Counted from the first letter of the stretch, positions 50,549 to 59,654 are shown. The stretch: 64,000 nucleotides of DNA from Bilifractor sp002394235 (GCF_052118845.1 NZ_JBQKGJ010000018.1:1-64000), one strand, 5' to 3'. Notes: generated by a model not told the origin, from the letters alone. Translations and numbers: made by a program.

Positions 50549-51884
50549 AGACCAGATACGCAACAACCGAGGCACCGGCAGCTATCAGCACATAAGGCAG
50601 CTGCGATAGTGCGTGCTCCATGTTGTCGATGCCGGCGCTCTGCGAGGACAGAAGCGTCGCGTCTGTATAGAAGCACGCATGGCTTCCGAAAGCACCTCCG
50701 GAAATAACCGCGGCCATGATCAGAATCGTGTTCGCGCCAACCGCTGCTCCAAGCGGAAAAACAATCGGAGTTACGATAGCGCTCATGCCCCAGAGAGATC
50801 CGGTTGTGAATGCCAGAACTGCTACCAGAACGAAGGTAACCGCCGGGAACACAGATCTCGTAAGAACCGGCTCTGCAATCTGAATGATGAAATCCGTCAT
50901 CTTCATGTCGGCCAGCACCTTTTCCAGAGAAAACGCCATGATCAGAAGGATCAGGATCGGAAGCATGTCGGCAAATCCCTTGCAGATCGTCGTATAGAAA
51001 TCCTCCATGCGAATGACCTTTCTCGGAATATACATCACAAAGCAGACCAGGATGCCCACTACGACCGCCAGAAGCAGATTTCCCGTCGCGATCGCAAGAG
51101 CGACAAGCACACCCATTGGAATGATGAAATCCCAGATATTACCTTCCTCTGTGTATCCCTCTTCGTCATGGTTGTATTTACGGCTCTTTTCGCTGTATAC
51201 CATACCGGTTTCGGCGACACGCTGGTACGCCTTCTTCATCGTACCCATCTTTGGCATGACACCAAGACAGAACAGGAACACAATCAGAAGGGTGAAAATC
51301 GGATAGAACAAATACGGAATGGCGTGCGTATAAGCCTGAAGACCGGTCGCATAGCCGAGCTTCTGCACGCTGTCCTGATCAGCGAAGATGCCCGCGTAGA
51401 AGACTGCCCATGTGGAGAACGGAAGCATCACGCATACCGGAGCGCCCGTCGCATCCAGCATGTAAGCCAGTGCCTCTCTCGGGATCTTTCTCTTATCATA
51501 GACACCTTTCATGCACACACCGATGGTCAGCACATTCAGATAATCATCTACAAAGATGAGAATGCCGAGAATGAAGGAAGTAAATAACGTCTTGCGTTCC
51601 GTGTTGCAAAATCTGGAAACAAGCCGTGAAAATCCATAGCTTCCCTTCGATGCCGTCAGCAGCGCAATCAGGCTGCCGAACAGGCCGCAGACGATGATGA
51701 TCCAGACATTTTCAGCGAGTGTGTCCTGGATGAGCTGACACCACTTTGTCAGGAAACTCCCTTTATAATAAACCAGACACGCAAGCAGTGATCCTGCAAT
51801 CAGAACCTCTGCGCACCTTTTTGTCAAGACCGCAATAACGATAATAGCCAGGATAATAAATACTGAAAGTAAACCGGTTGACAT
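50532..51884 (-). CDS. NhaC-family Na+/H+ antiporter-like transporter
   Basis: A 450-residue integral membrane protein with about 11-12 hydrophobic helices. Visible family blocks: FVDDYLNVLTIG (about 105-116), ALAYMLDATGAPVCVMLPFSTW-type loop (here LDATGAPVCVMLPFSTW), TGSLWGMSA (about 372) and SGGAFGSHACFYTDATLLSS region (FGSHACFYTDATLLSS). It probably exchanges Na+ and H+ or an organic anion; NhaC relatives also carry malate/lactate. A hydrophilic loop with KSRKYNHDEEGYTEEGN (about 215-235) separates the halves. ATG 51884 with GAGGTGA upstream. The 3' end is tandemly copied. Confidence 0.85.
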   Translation of the reverse strand: MSTGLLSVFIILAIIVIAVLTKRCAEVLIAGSLLACLVYYKGSFLTKWCQLIQDTLAENVWIIIVCGLFGSLIALLTASKGSYGFSRLVSRFCNTERKTLFTSFILGILIFVDDYLNVLTIGVCMKGVYDKRKIPREALAYMLDATGAPVCVMLPFSTWAVFYAGIFADQDSVQKLGYATGLQAYTHAIPYLFYPIFTLLIVFLFCLGVMPKMGTMKKAYQRVAETGMVYSEKSRKYNHDEEGYTEEGNIWDFIIPMGVLVALAIATGNLLLAVVVGILVCFVMYIPRKVIRMEDFYTTICKGFADMLPILILLIMAFSLEKVLADMKMTDFIIQIAEPVLTRSVFPAVTFVLVAVLAFTTGSLWGMSAIVTPIVFPLGAAVGANTILIMAAVISGGAFGSHACFYTDATLLSSQSAGIDNMEHALSQLPYVLIAAGASVVAYLVCGFVM

Positions 51885-52026
51885 GTGCTTCACCTCACTA
51901 CTTATCCAAAAACCAATCAACAGTTACTCTGGAGAGACGTCTCTGAATACCCGATACACAACACGATATATAACACAATATACACAATCCAAAAACCGTG
52001 TACAATCTTCCTCGCGCTTCGTGTGC

Positions 52027-52165
52027 GACAGTCCTCTCCGCATTATCAAACAGCCTTGCAGATGTCACGCAACGAGTCCAATCGACAGCTCTCTCCGCGC
52101 TATCAAACAGCCTTGCAGATGTCACGCAATGAGTCCAATCGTTCAATCGACAGTCCTCTCTGCGT
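52027..52165. repeat. 57-65-bp tandem repeat x2.4
   Basis: Units at 52027 and 52084 share ATCAAACAGCCTTGCAGATG and TCACGCAA; a partial third starts at 52149. It lies upstream of nhaC. Confidence 0.85.
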
Positions 52166-52250
52166 TATCGGAAAACCTGCGAAAACAGAAAAGGGCATGC
52201 AGAATAAATCCACATGCCCCTTTGCACTGTCTGTATTCAGAATATAGGAT

Positions 52251-52290
52251 ACAAAAAAAGAAGTATCCGGCTGTCTGCCGACGATACTTC
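52251..52290 (-). terminator. Terminator downstream of the hydroxyacid dehydrogenase gene
   Basis: GAAGTATC (52260) pairs with GATACTTC (52290), with inner CGGC/GCCG pairing, then TTTTTTTG on the minus strand. It is 240 bases past the stop. Confidence 0.8.
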
Positions 52291-52373
52291 CTTGTATCAC
52301 AGATGTCTCTGACTTTTCTTTATGGAGAATCATAACAACCTTTTTGCAGTATGACAATACCCGCGGTCCGGTA

Positions 52374-52474
52374 TTTTTTTAACAGAAATCAGTTAGGTTA
52401 TCGGCCTCTTCAAATTCCTTATACTGCCGCTCTGCCTTAGTTTTTTTCAACAGAAATCAGTTAGGTTATCGGCC
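52374..52474. repeat. 67-bp tandem duplication
   Basis: AACAGAAATCAGTTAGGTTA then TCGGCC occurs at 52381 and 52449, each preceded by seven T. The gap 51885-52530 holds this, the 57-bp repeat and the terminator. Confidence 0.85.
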
Positions 52475-52530
52475 CGCGGTTTTTCTGAAGAGCAGAAATT
52501 CCATGACTTAACGTTATCCGTGGGCAGCGA

Positions 52531-53517
52531 TCACACGGCTCGCGCCGGTCTTCCGCCTTCTTCGACAGTTTTGATATCCTCCAGCACCATCGTCATGCTG
52601 CGGGCAAAGGAAGCGCCGGTGATTCCGCCGATGTGCGGACTGAAAATGATCCTGCGCGAGATCTCCCGCGGTTGTTCGAGCAGCACATGATCCTTCTGCA
52701 CCGGCTCGCAGTCGAGGGTATCCAGCCCGGCCATCGCCAGCTTTCCGGATGCCAGGGCGTGAATCAGCGCATCATCCTCCACAAGCTCTCCCCTGGATGT
52801 ATTCACGAAATATGATCCTTCCTTCATCTTGCGGAAGAAATCGAAGTCCGCCATGTATTCCGTTTCGGGAGTAACGGGAAGGTGCAGACTGACAATATCG
52901 CTCTGCTCCAGCAATCTGTCCAGCGGCAGATATTGCACGCCGTACTCCTTCTCCCTCTCTGCCGAGAGAGGATGTCTTTTATAATAGAAAATATCACGCG
53001 TTCCGTAAGCCTTCAGAAGGTGCGCGGTACGCCTGGCAATATTTCCGAATCCTACCAGCCCGACCGTGCAGTCGGACAGCTCCCTCAGCGATCCTGACCG
53101 GATATACCCGCCTTTTACCTGAATCTGCCGTCCGTCCCGGACCGCCTGGTCTCCGTTCACCACATCCCGCAGCATTCCAACCATCAGAAGAACCGTCTGC
53201 TCCGCTACCGCGGAAGCATTCATTCCCTGACTGCTGCAGACATAGATCCCGCGATCGGCAGCCGCCTCTGTGTCGATCTGGTCATAAGCCACTCCCTCAG
53301 AGTGAATCATCCGGAGATTCGGCATCCCGGCGATCAGGTCACCCGATACCCTGGAGATGGCATCCGACACAATGTACTCCGCATCCTTCGCCCGGGAAAG
53401 GTACTCGATATCCGTCAGCCCCCTCGGCATGTCTATGATCTCCAGCCTGGAGAGATACGGGTTTCCGGTTGCGTACTTCTCAATATTTCCCTTTTCCCCG
53501 ATATGTAAAACCTTCAT
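52531..53517 (-). CDS. D-2-hydroxyacid dehydrogenase family protein
   Basis: The 328-residue enzyme has the NAD Rossmann motif VGLVGFGNIARRTA (about 148-161), the substrate Arg in NTSRGELV (about 240), Glu near 265 and catalytic His in SPHIGGITG (about 295-303). Length and lack of an ACT domain place it with phosphoglycerate dehydrogenase-like or 2-oxoacid reductases; substrate not assignable. ATG 53517 follows AAGGGA; a TTG one codon upstream is an alternative. No partner gene nearby. Next to its 5' end is a complete type A element. Confidence 0.85.
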   Translation of the reverse strand: MKVLHIGEKGNIEKYATGNPYLSRLEIIDMPRGLTDIEYLSRAKDAEYIVSDAISRVSGDLIAGMPNLRMIHSEGVAYDQIDTEAAADRGIYVCSSQGMNASAVAEQTVLLMVGMLRDVVNGDQAVRDGRQIQVKGGYIRSGSLRELSDCTVGLVGFGNIARRTAHLLKAYGTRDIFYYKRHPLSAEREKEYGVQYLPLDRLLEQSDIVSLHLPVTPETEYMADFDFFRKMKEGSYFVNTSRGELVEDDALIHALASGKLAMAGLDTLDCEPVQKDHVLLEQPREISRRIIFSPHIGGITGASFARSMTMVLEDIKTVEEGGRPARAV

Positions 53518-53541
53518 CAATAATTCCCTTTCATATATCTA

Positions 53542-53713
53542 CTGTATAAGCTCTTCGAAAACGCAGACAGGATCGTCGCACGCGAAGCGCGCGTAAGAGA
53601 CTGTATGCGATTTCGAAGGCAACAGGTATGAGGATGAAGCGCGAACGCGCGAAATCCTCATACCTGTAGGATTGCGAGAGTGCGAAGCACGGAGCAATCC
53701 GTAGCTTATACAG
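53542..53713 (+). repeat. Dispersed element type A, complete copy
   Basis: CTGTATAAGCTCTTCGAAAA (53542) to GTAGCTTATACAG (53713). First arm closes with CAGACAG.../CTGTATGCG, second AACAGGTATGAGGAT/ATCCTCATACCTGT with a new loop (GAAGCGCGAACGCGCGAA), third GGATTGC.../GCAATCC. It is 25 bases from the dehydrogenase start codon. Confidence 0.9.
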
Positions 53714-54011
53714 TGTGTAGCACAATGTATCTTTATCGTATATCCCTTCATTATCCCGACGCTGAGCTGCCGGAACTTGTACCTCCGCCGGTTGTTCCTC
53801 TGATACCCGTTCTTCCATGTCTGTTCTTCTGTCGATTTTTCTATTATGCACTTCTGTCATCAGAAGGTTCAAGACCAGAAGCGCCGAACAACAAGACAAA
53901 ATCTATCTGTCCTTACCTGTCCGCTGTGCAGATTCGTCATATTTTCAGGAAGCTCTTCTGATTTTTTTGTTGATTCGGTACAGAAAATTGCCTGATTCTG
54001 CCATTCCCGTA
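53714..54011. other. Gene-free stretch
   Basis: Only short chance ORFs; no recognisable protein or RNA. The tail of the type A element lies at its start (TGTGTAGCACAATGTATC). Confidence 0.4.
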
Positions 54012-54040
54012 TTGACGAAATATCCTGAATACGATAGATT
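54012..54040 (+). promoter_or_regulatory. Promoter of the ferredoxin gene
   Basis: TTGACG (54012-54017), 17-base spacer, TAGATT (54035-54040). Confidence 0.6.
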
Positions 54041-54074
54041 AATACTATGAAAGTATGTTAAATATTGCACAATC

Positions 54075-54141
54075 TTTCGGTAATCTGAAACAGACTCAGA
54101 AGTGATGACTCTGGGTGTTTTTTGCGGTATCCGCCGCAAAA
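54075..54141 (+). terminator. Leader terminator with overlapping alternative hairpin
   Basis: TTTCGG/CTGAAA (54075-54090), then ACTCAGA/TCTGGGT (54094-54116) followed by TTTTTT form a terminator. The T-tract can instead pair: TTTTGCGG (54120-54127) with CCGCAAAA (54134-54141). The arrangement sits about 45 bases before the ferredoxin start and looks like an attenuator. Confidence 0.55.
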
Positions 54142-54185
54142 GGGAAATGCAGTACTATTTATATTGACAAGGAGGATGTCAAGTT

Positions 54186-54584
54186 ATGAAACGTCTGAAG
54201 GTTAACAAAGAAGCCGAGTGCATGAACTGCCTCACCTGCGTTCAGGTATGCGCGAATACCTATTTCAAGAGCGACGATCTGGATCTTGCCGCTCTGCGGA
54301 TCGAGACGGTAAACGAAGTATTCCCCTTCGAGACCAAACCGGTAACCTGTATTCAGTGCGGCAAGTGTGCCCGGAACTGCCCGAAGAACGCTATCACACA
54401 GAACAAATTCGGCGTTTACATGGTGAACAAGAAACTCTGCACAGGCTGCGGAACCTGCGTTGAGGTCTGCCCGATGCATGTGATGAGAAAGGATCCCGCA
54501 ACCGAAAAGGCATTCAAGTGCATTGCCTGCGGCAAGTGTGCGCAGGCCTGCCCGATGGACTGCCTGTTTATTGAAGAAAAGTGA
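54186..54584 (+). CDS. Poly-4Fe-4S ferredoxin-like electron carrier
   Basis: The 132-residue protein has four Cys clusters: CMNCLTCVQVC (about 13-23), CIQCGKCARNC (about 56-66), CTGCGTCVEVC (about 87-97) and CIACGKCAQAC (about 113-123). This HycB/CooF-like pattern suggests up to four [4Fe-4S] clusters and a role as an electron-transfer subunit for an oxidoreductase that is not encoded nearby. AAGGAGG precedes ATG 54186. It is followed by a strong terminator, so it is transcribed alone, from a promoter with an attenuator-like leader. Confidence 0.88.
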   Translation: MKRLKVNKEAECMNCLTCVQVCANTYFKSDDLDLAALRIETVNEVFPFETKPVTCIQCGKCARNCPKNAITQNKFGVYMVNKKLCTGCGTCVEVCPMHVMRKDPATEKAFKCIACGKCAQACPMDCLFIEEK

Positions 54585-54599
54585 AAATGGTCCGGAGCG

Positions 54600-54656
54600 A
54601 CAGACGCCCGGTGAAGGCACACCGCGCAAGCGGGTCCCTCACCGGGCGTCTGTTTT
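54600..54656 (+). terminator. Terminator after the ferredoxin gene
   Basis: ACAGACGCCCGGTGA/TCACCGGGCGTCTGT, 15-bp perfect stem, then TTTTA. Confidence 0.93.
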
Positions 54657-54773
54657 ATCCGCTCTCCGAAAACGCAGACAGGCTGCCTGCCGCGAAGCGC
54701 ACGTAAGAGGCTGTATTCGAATACCTGTAGATTGCGGGAGTGCGCAGCACGGAGCAATCCGTAGCTTATACCG
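54657..54773 (+). repeat. Dispersed element type A, internally deleted
   Basis: GCTCTCCGAAAACGCAGACAG to GTAGCTTATACCG, with most of the middle arm lost (first arm then ATACCTGTAGATTGCGGGAG). The tail TTTGTGCCACGATG and GTAGTTTACTG follows to about 54806. The remainder of 54585-54915 is plain leader. Confidence 0.8.
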
Positions 54774-54915
54774 TTTGTGCCACGATGTAACATATGGTAG
54801 TTTACTGGGTGTGAAAAATTAATGAGTACTGATTATATCTTTACTGATCCAATCTTATAAAATATAAGGATTGATGATTGAATTGATTGAGATGAAATTT
54901 GAAAGGAATTGCTCA

Positions 54916-55800
54916 ATGATTAAGAAAACAGCCGCAATTAACGACCTCTCCGGCATGGGACGCTGTTCTCTGGTGGCGGATATTTCGGTTCTCTCCGCCA
55001 TGGGAATTTCCGTGAATCCGGTACCAACCGCTGTACTGACGGCGCAGACCGAATACACGGGATACTACTCCAGAGACTGCACCGCGGACCTGCCGCATTA
55101 TCTCTCGCACTGGTCCTCGCTCCATGCCCGCTTCGACGGCATTCTGACCGGCTATCTGGCGGATTCCTCTCAGACCTCTTTCGTCAGGGATTTCCTCGAA
55201 CAGTTCAAGACCGGGGAAACCACACTTCTGGTCGATCCCGTCATGGGAGATGACGGCTTCACCTACGCAAATTTTTCACCCGATCTGCTCCGCGACATGA
55301 AGGTTCTCGCCAAACAGGCCGATATCCTGACCCCAAACACCACAGAGCTCTGTCTTCTGACCGGTGCCGACCCCGCAGAACTTCTTTCCTCTCCCGCAGC
55401 GTCGCTTCTGGAACAGATCCGGGACCGGGCCCGTTCCCTTCTGAACAAGCCGGGAAAAACAATTCTTGTCACCGGTTTATCCGGGGAGCTCTGCAGTCAC
55501 TCCGCTGACAGAACACAACCGAAGATTGGCAACCTGCTTGTGAACAGCGAGGGAGAAGCTCTGTATCTCTTCCCGCACGAAAAAGGGCACTTTTCCGGAA
55601 CCGGCGATCTTTTCGCCGCCATTGTCCTCGGCGGACGTCTCAACGGATGGAGCTGGGACAGAACCGTCAGGACTGCCGGAAACTTTCTGTCCGCCGGCGT
55701 TCACGACTCCATCGCAGCCGGCACTTCCTTCCTCGACGGAATTAATTATGAAAGGTATCTTCCGATGCTGATGCCGGACATATGCTCTGACATCCGCTGA
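54916..55800 (+). CDS. pdxY: Pyridoxal/pyridoxamine kinase
   Basis: The 294-residue PfkB/ribokinase-fold enzyme phosphorylates pyridoxal, pyridoxine or pyridoxamine in PLP salvage. Visible: NDLSGMGRCSL near 10-20, DPVMGDDG (about 101-108), LTPNTTELCLLTG (about 139-151) and the catalytic GTGDLFAA (about 228-235). ATG 54916 is chosen for AAAGGAA upstream; an in-frame ATG at 54871 has none. Several PLP enzymes in this window (metY, patA) depend on the product. Convergent with mgtE. Confidence 0.9.
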   Translation: MIKKTAAINDLSGMGRCSLVADISVLSAMGISVNPVPTAVLTAQTEYTGYYSRDCTADLPHYLSHWSSLHARFDGILTGYLADSSQTSFVRDFLEQFKTGETTLLVDPVMGDDGFTYANFSPDLLRDMKVLAKQADILTPNTTELCLLTGADPAELLSSPAASLLEQIRDRARSLLNKPGKTILVTGLSGELCSHSADRTQPKIGNLLVNSEGEALYLFPHEKGHFSGTGDLFAAIVLGGRLNGWSWDRTVRTAGNFLSAGVHDSIAAGTSFLDGINYERYLPMLMPDICSDIR

Positions 55801-55919
55801 CGAAATATGCATGGCTCTCTCAGACTCCGGTCTTCGCGTCTTTGGCTCAGAGGATGGGCAGCCATGATCTGACTGGAAATTCAGCCGGACATACGCTATG
55901 GCTGCAAATTCAGACGGAC

Positions 55920-57293
55920 TCAGGCGCCGAGGAGCAACGGAAGGGTGAGCTTGGCCAGTCCGAGGAAGATAAAGAATCCAAGAACATCGGTCGCCGTCGT
56001 CACGAAAATTGAGGACGCAACGGCCGGATCCGCATGGATTTTATCCAGCACAACAGGAACCAGGAAGCCGAAGACACCCGCGACGATCATATTCCCGATC
56101 ATGGCGATGAACACAATCACTCCAAGATAGAAATTTCCATAGATCAACCAGACAATCACGCCTGTCACAAGACCATTGGCGGCACCGTTGATAATGCCAA
56201 GCAGTATTTCCTTAAAGAACCCTTTCATCGCCTCCGCGAACGTTATCTTGTTATGCGAGAGCTCACGGACCAGGACGGACATTGTCTGCGTACCGGCGTT
56301 GCCTCCCATTCCGGATACAATCGTCATGATCGCAGAAAGAGCGACAACCTTATTGATGGTGCTCTCGAATGCCTTTACCGTGAACGAAGCGAGAAATGCC
56401 GTCGCAAGGTTGATCAGGAGCCACGGAAGCCGGAAACGAATCGACTGCCCGAGGGAGGTCTTGAGGCTTTCCTCCGAGCTTACACCGGCCATCTGAAGCA
56501 TATCCTCGTCATGCTCCTGAATGATGACGTCGATGACATCATCTACGGTGATGATTCCGAGAAGCTGTTTCTTCGCGCTGACAACCGGAATTGCCTGCAG
56601 ATCGTATCGGGATACCAGTTTTGCGACTTCCTCCTGATCGACCTCAGGAGTGACATAGATCACATTGTCATGCATGATATCACGGATCAGCTTTGACCCG
56701 GGACTCGACAGGAGATCCCGCAGATCGACGGTTCCCGTCAGGCGATGTGTCCGGTCCGTCACGTAAATAATCTCGATAACCTCGGTCTTTGGCCCGATCT
56801 CATGAATCTTGTGAATGCCCTCGGATACCGTCAGATTCTCATTCAGAGCCAGGTAAGCCGTGGACATCAGGCCTCCGGCCGATTCCTCCGGATACTGGAG
56901 AAGGTTTGTGATGATCTTCCGGTCATCCGCCTTCATCAGGTTAAGAACCTCTTTTCTTCTGCCGGTAGGGAAATCTCCCAGCATATCTACGATATCATCC
57001 TTCTGCATATCCGCGAACATATCGAGAAGCGCATGATTATCCAGAGTTTTCGCAAGACGGATCCGCATCTCATCGCTGGACTCCTCCATCAGCGCAGTTC
57101 TGTTCTCATCATTCAGAAGCTGCATGACCTTTGGAATTTCCTCGTCCTCGAGTGCTTCCACGATCTGTGCGAAGTCAATGGCTTCCATATCGCTGAAAAT
57201 CTCATTCAGCTTCTTGCTGTCGCCATCCTTTATACACGCCTCGACCATTTCCTTCCGGTCTTCCAGCTCCTCTGTATTTATCATCTCATTCAA
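55920..57293 (-). CDS. mgtE: Magnesium transporter MgtE
   Basis: The 457-residue channel imports Mg2+. Order: N-terminal superhelical domain (about 1-130), two CBS domains (about 135-255, e.g. DRTHRLTGTVDLRDL and VISAKKQLLGIITVDDV-like VSAKKQLLGIITVDDV), connecting helix and five transmembrane helices (about 285-455) with GNAGTQT and the pore-region block IGNMIVAG. I take TTG 57293 as start because GGGAGG lies 8 bases upstream; ATG 57284 is the alternative. No M-box riboswitch is visible in the leader, where an element fragment sits instead. Confidence 0.92.
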   Translation of the reverse strand: MNEMINTEELEDRKEMVEACIKDGDSKKLNEIFSDMEAIDFAQIVEALEDEEIPKVMQLLNDENRTALMEESSDEMRIRLAKTLDNHALLDMFADMQKDDIVDMLGDFPTGRRKEVLNLMKADDRKIITNLLQYPEESAGGLMSTAYLALNENLTVSEGIHKIHEIGPKTEVIEIIYVTDRTHRLTGTVDLRDLLSSPGSKLIRDIMHDNVIYVTPEVDQEEVAKLVSRYDLQAIPVVSAKKQLLGIITVDDVIDVIIQEHDEDMLQMAGVSSEESLKTSLGQSIRFRLPWLLINLATAFLASFTVKAFESTINKVVALSAIMTIVSGMGGNAGTQTMSVLVRELSHNKITFAEAMKGFFKEILLGIINGAANGLVTGVIVWLIYGNFYLGVIVFIAMIGNMIVAGVFGFLVPVVLDKIHADPAVASSIFVTTATDVLGFFIFLGLAKLTLPLLLGA

Positions 57294-57307
57294 TGAAATC
57301 ACCTCCC

Positions 57308-57385
57308 GACGAAAGTTCTTCGAAAATGCAGACAGGATCACCGCAGGCGCAGGAATACACGTATGCGGAAGCTTAGCGCACTTAT
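57308..57385 (+). repeat. Degenerate type A element fragment upstream of mgtE
   Basis: GTTCTTCGAAAATGCAGACAG at 57318 matches the first arm of type A; the following bases (ACACGTATGCGGAAGC) are weathered. No intact end repeats. Confidence 0.5.
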
Positions 57386-57505
57386 CGTCGTTTTTTCGAA
57401 CATACCGATAATATCATAATCCGCGGCGGGATGCCACCGCACGGTTCGATGAATCCGTTCTTTTTTGCACCATTAACATTCCTTCACCTCCTGTTAACAA
57501 TCCTC

Positions 57506-57620
57506 CGGCTCACTGTTCGCGTAAACGAGATAAAACACGCTGCGCGAGTTTTATCTCGCTATCGCGACGCTCGCCGCACACGAATACTTCGCATTCGGCT
57601 GCGGCTCACTGTTCGCGTAA
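57506..57620 (+). repeat. Type C palindromic repeat, copy 3
   Basis: Same sequence as 42701-42802; CGGCTCACTGTTCGCGTAAA at 57506 is the end of a preceding copy, so the unit is flanked by direct repeats of its own 3' end. It lies directly next to the dnaK terminator. Confidence 0.92.
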
Positions 57621-57663
57621 ATTCGAAAAGCGGCAGGAGACATTTCTGCCTTCCTGCCGCTTT
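57620..57663 (-). terminator. Terminator after dnaK
   Basis: AAAGCGGCAGGA/TCCTGCCGCTTT stem followed by TCGAATTT on the minus strand (stem end gives TTTT). Confidence 0.85.
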
Positions 57664-57764
57664 CACAGATCTCTCTGCTATATCGTGATAATTTTTTCTT
57701 AATGTATCAATGTATCTCAGAAGCATTCCGGTCTTTGGGATTCCCGGGAATACCGGTCCTTACC

Positions 57765-59654
57765 TCAGACTTCCTTGTAGTCAGCGTCTACGACATCATC
57801 GCCGCCGTTATTGCCTGCGCTGCTTCCGCCCTGAGCGCCGCCCTGCGGGCCTGCGCCTGCGCCCGGATTCGGGCCGCCCTGGTTCTGCTGCATGTTCTCG
57901 TACATCTTCGTGAACAGAGCCTGTGAAGAATTCATCAGTTTCTCCTTCGCCGCCTTGATGTCCGTTACCTGCGCGTCGGTCAGGCTCCCGTCTGCCGGAG
58001 CCTTCGCGAGCAGATCCTTCAGTGCGTTCAGGTCTGCCTCAACGCCGCTCTTCTGATCCGCCGGCACCTTGTCGCCGACTTCCTTCAAAGCTTTCTCTAC
58101 CTGGAATACCGTCGAATCCGCTTCATTCTTCGTGTCTACGGCTTCCTTTCTCTTCTTGTCCTCAGCCTCGTACTGCGCTGCCTCTTTGACTGCCTTATCG
58201 ATCTCAGCATCGCTCATGCTCGATCCGGAAGTGATCGTGATGTGCTGCTCCTTGCCGGTTCCGAGATCCTTTGCGGATACGTTTACAATGCCGTTCGCGT
58301 CGATATCGAAGGTTACCTCGATCTGCGGAACGCCACGCATTGCCGGCGGGATTCCGTCCAGACGGAACTGTCCGAGGGACTTATTGTCTCTGGCGAACTT
58401 ACGCTCACCCTGTACGACGTTGATATCCACTGCAGTCTGATTGTCCGCAGCCGTGGAGAAGATCTGGCTCTTCTTCGTCGGAATTGTCGTGTTTCTCGGA
58501 ATCAGCGGTGTCGCGATTCCTCCCATGGTCTCGATGGAAAGTGTCAGCGGTGTGACATCGAGCAGAAGCACGTCTCCGGCTCCAGCATCTCCGGCCAGCT
58601 TGCCTCCCTGAATCGATGCGCCGATTGCCACGCACTCATCCGGGTTCAGGTTCTTGCTCGGCTCATGTCCGGTCAGCTGTCTTACCTTGTCCTGTACCGC
58701 CGGGATACGTGTGGAACCGCCGACCAGAAGAACCTTCGCAAGGTCAGATGCGGTAAGTCCCGCGTCGTTCAGAGCGGTTCTTACCGGCTCTGCGGTCGCC
58801 TCCACAAGATCTGCGGTCAGCTCGTCGAATTTTGCCTTTGTCAGGTTGAGATCCAGATGCTTTGCGCCGTCCGCCGTAGCGGTGATGAACGGAAGGTTGA
58901 TGTTCGTGGTGGTCGCGCTCGAAAGCTCGATCTTTGCCTTCTCTGCCGCCTCACGGATTCTCTGCATCGCCATCTTGTCGCCGGAGAGGTCGATGCCCTC
59001 CTGCTTCTTGAATTCACTTACGATATAATCGGCAACTCTCTTATCAAAGTCGTCGCCGCCCAGATGGTTATTGCCGGCGGTAGCCAGTACCTCGATGACT
59101 CCATCGCCGATCTCGATGATGGACACATCGAAGGTGCCGCCGCCGAGATCGTATACCATAACCTTCTGCTCTTTCTCATTGTCCAGGCCGTAAGCCAGCG
59201 CCGCCGCTGTCGGCTCGTTGATGATACGCTTTACATCAAGTCCGGCGATCTTGCCGGCGTCCTTTGTCGCCTGACGCTGTGCGTCATTGAAATATGCCGG
59301 GCAGGTGATGACGGCCTCTGTGACCTTTTCTCCCAGATAGCCTTCCGCGTCGCTCTTCAGCTTCTGCAGAATCATCGCGGAGATCTCCTGCGGAGTGTAG
59401 CTCTTGCCGTCAATGGTGACTCTGTAATCGGAGCCCATGTGACGCTTGATCGATGAAATCGTGTGATCGGCGTTTGTAACTGCCTGACGCTTTGCCGGTT
59501 CGCCTACCAGACGCTCTCCTGTCTTTGTGAACGCGACAACGGACGGAGTCGTACGGCTTCCTTCCGCGTTCGCGATAACGGTGGGTTTTCCACCTTCCAT
59601 AACGGCTACACAGCTGTTTGTTGTACCAAGGTCAATACCAATGATTTTTCCCAT
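57765..59654 (-). CDS. dnaK: Chaperone DnaK (Hsp70)
   Basis: The 629-residue chaperone has the ATPase domain (IGIDLGTTNSC 4-14; VYDLGGGTFDVS about 170; LLVGGSTRIP about 310), the substrate-binding domain (after about 370) and a C-terminal Gly/Asn/Gln-rich tail ending DVVDADYKEV. It lacks the 24-residue insertion of Gram-negative DnaK, as expected for Bacillota. AAAGGAGG precedes ATG 59654. A perfect CIRCE operator (59758-59784) and promoter (59799-59826) show HrcA control. grpE, hrcA and dnaJ are not next to it within this window; upstream is a tRNA gene. Confidence 0.98.
   Translation of the reverse strand: MGKIIGIDLGTTNSCVAVMEGGKPTVIANAEGSRTTPSVVAFTKTGERLVGEPAKRQAVTNADHTISSIKRHMGSDYRVTIDGKSYTPQEISAMILQKLKSDAEGYLGEKVTEAVITCPAYFNDAQRQATKDAGKIAGLDVKRIINEPTAAALAYGLDNEKEQKVMVYDLGGGTFDVSIIEIGDGVIEVLATAGNNHLGGDDFDKRVADYIVSEFKKQEGIDLSGDKMAMQRIREAAEKAKIELSSATTTNINLPFITATADGAKHLDLNLTKAKFDELTADLVEATAEPVRTALNDAGLTASDLAKVLLVGGSTRIPAVQDKVRQLTGHEPSKNLNPDECVAIGASIQGGKLAGDAGAGDVLLLDVTPLTLSIETMGGIATPLIPRNTTIPTKKSQIFSTAADNQTAVDINVVQGERKFARDNKSLGQFRLDGIPPAMRGVPQIEVTFDIDANGIVNVSAKDLGTGKEQHITITSGSSMSDAEIDKAVKEAAQYEAEDKKRKEAVDTKNEADSTVFQVEKALKEVGDKVPADQKSGVEADLNALKDLLAKAPADGSLTDAQVTDIKAAKEKLMNSSQALFTKMYENMQQNQGGPNPGAGAGPQGGAQGGSSAGNNGGDDVVDADYKEV

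Noticed and set aside
54186..54584. Ferredoxin as part of a hydrogenase or CO dehydrogenase operon
   Set aside because: No partner oxidoreductase on either side and terminators isolate it.
57300..57430. M-box magnesium riboswitch upstream of mgtE
   Set aside because: None of the conserved M-box blocks are present; the region is an element fragment.
42518..57688. Same peptide (NEIKHAARVLSRYRDARRT) encoded at three places
   Set aside because: It is the translation of the type C palindromic repeat, not a protein family.
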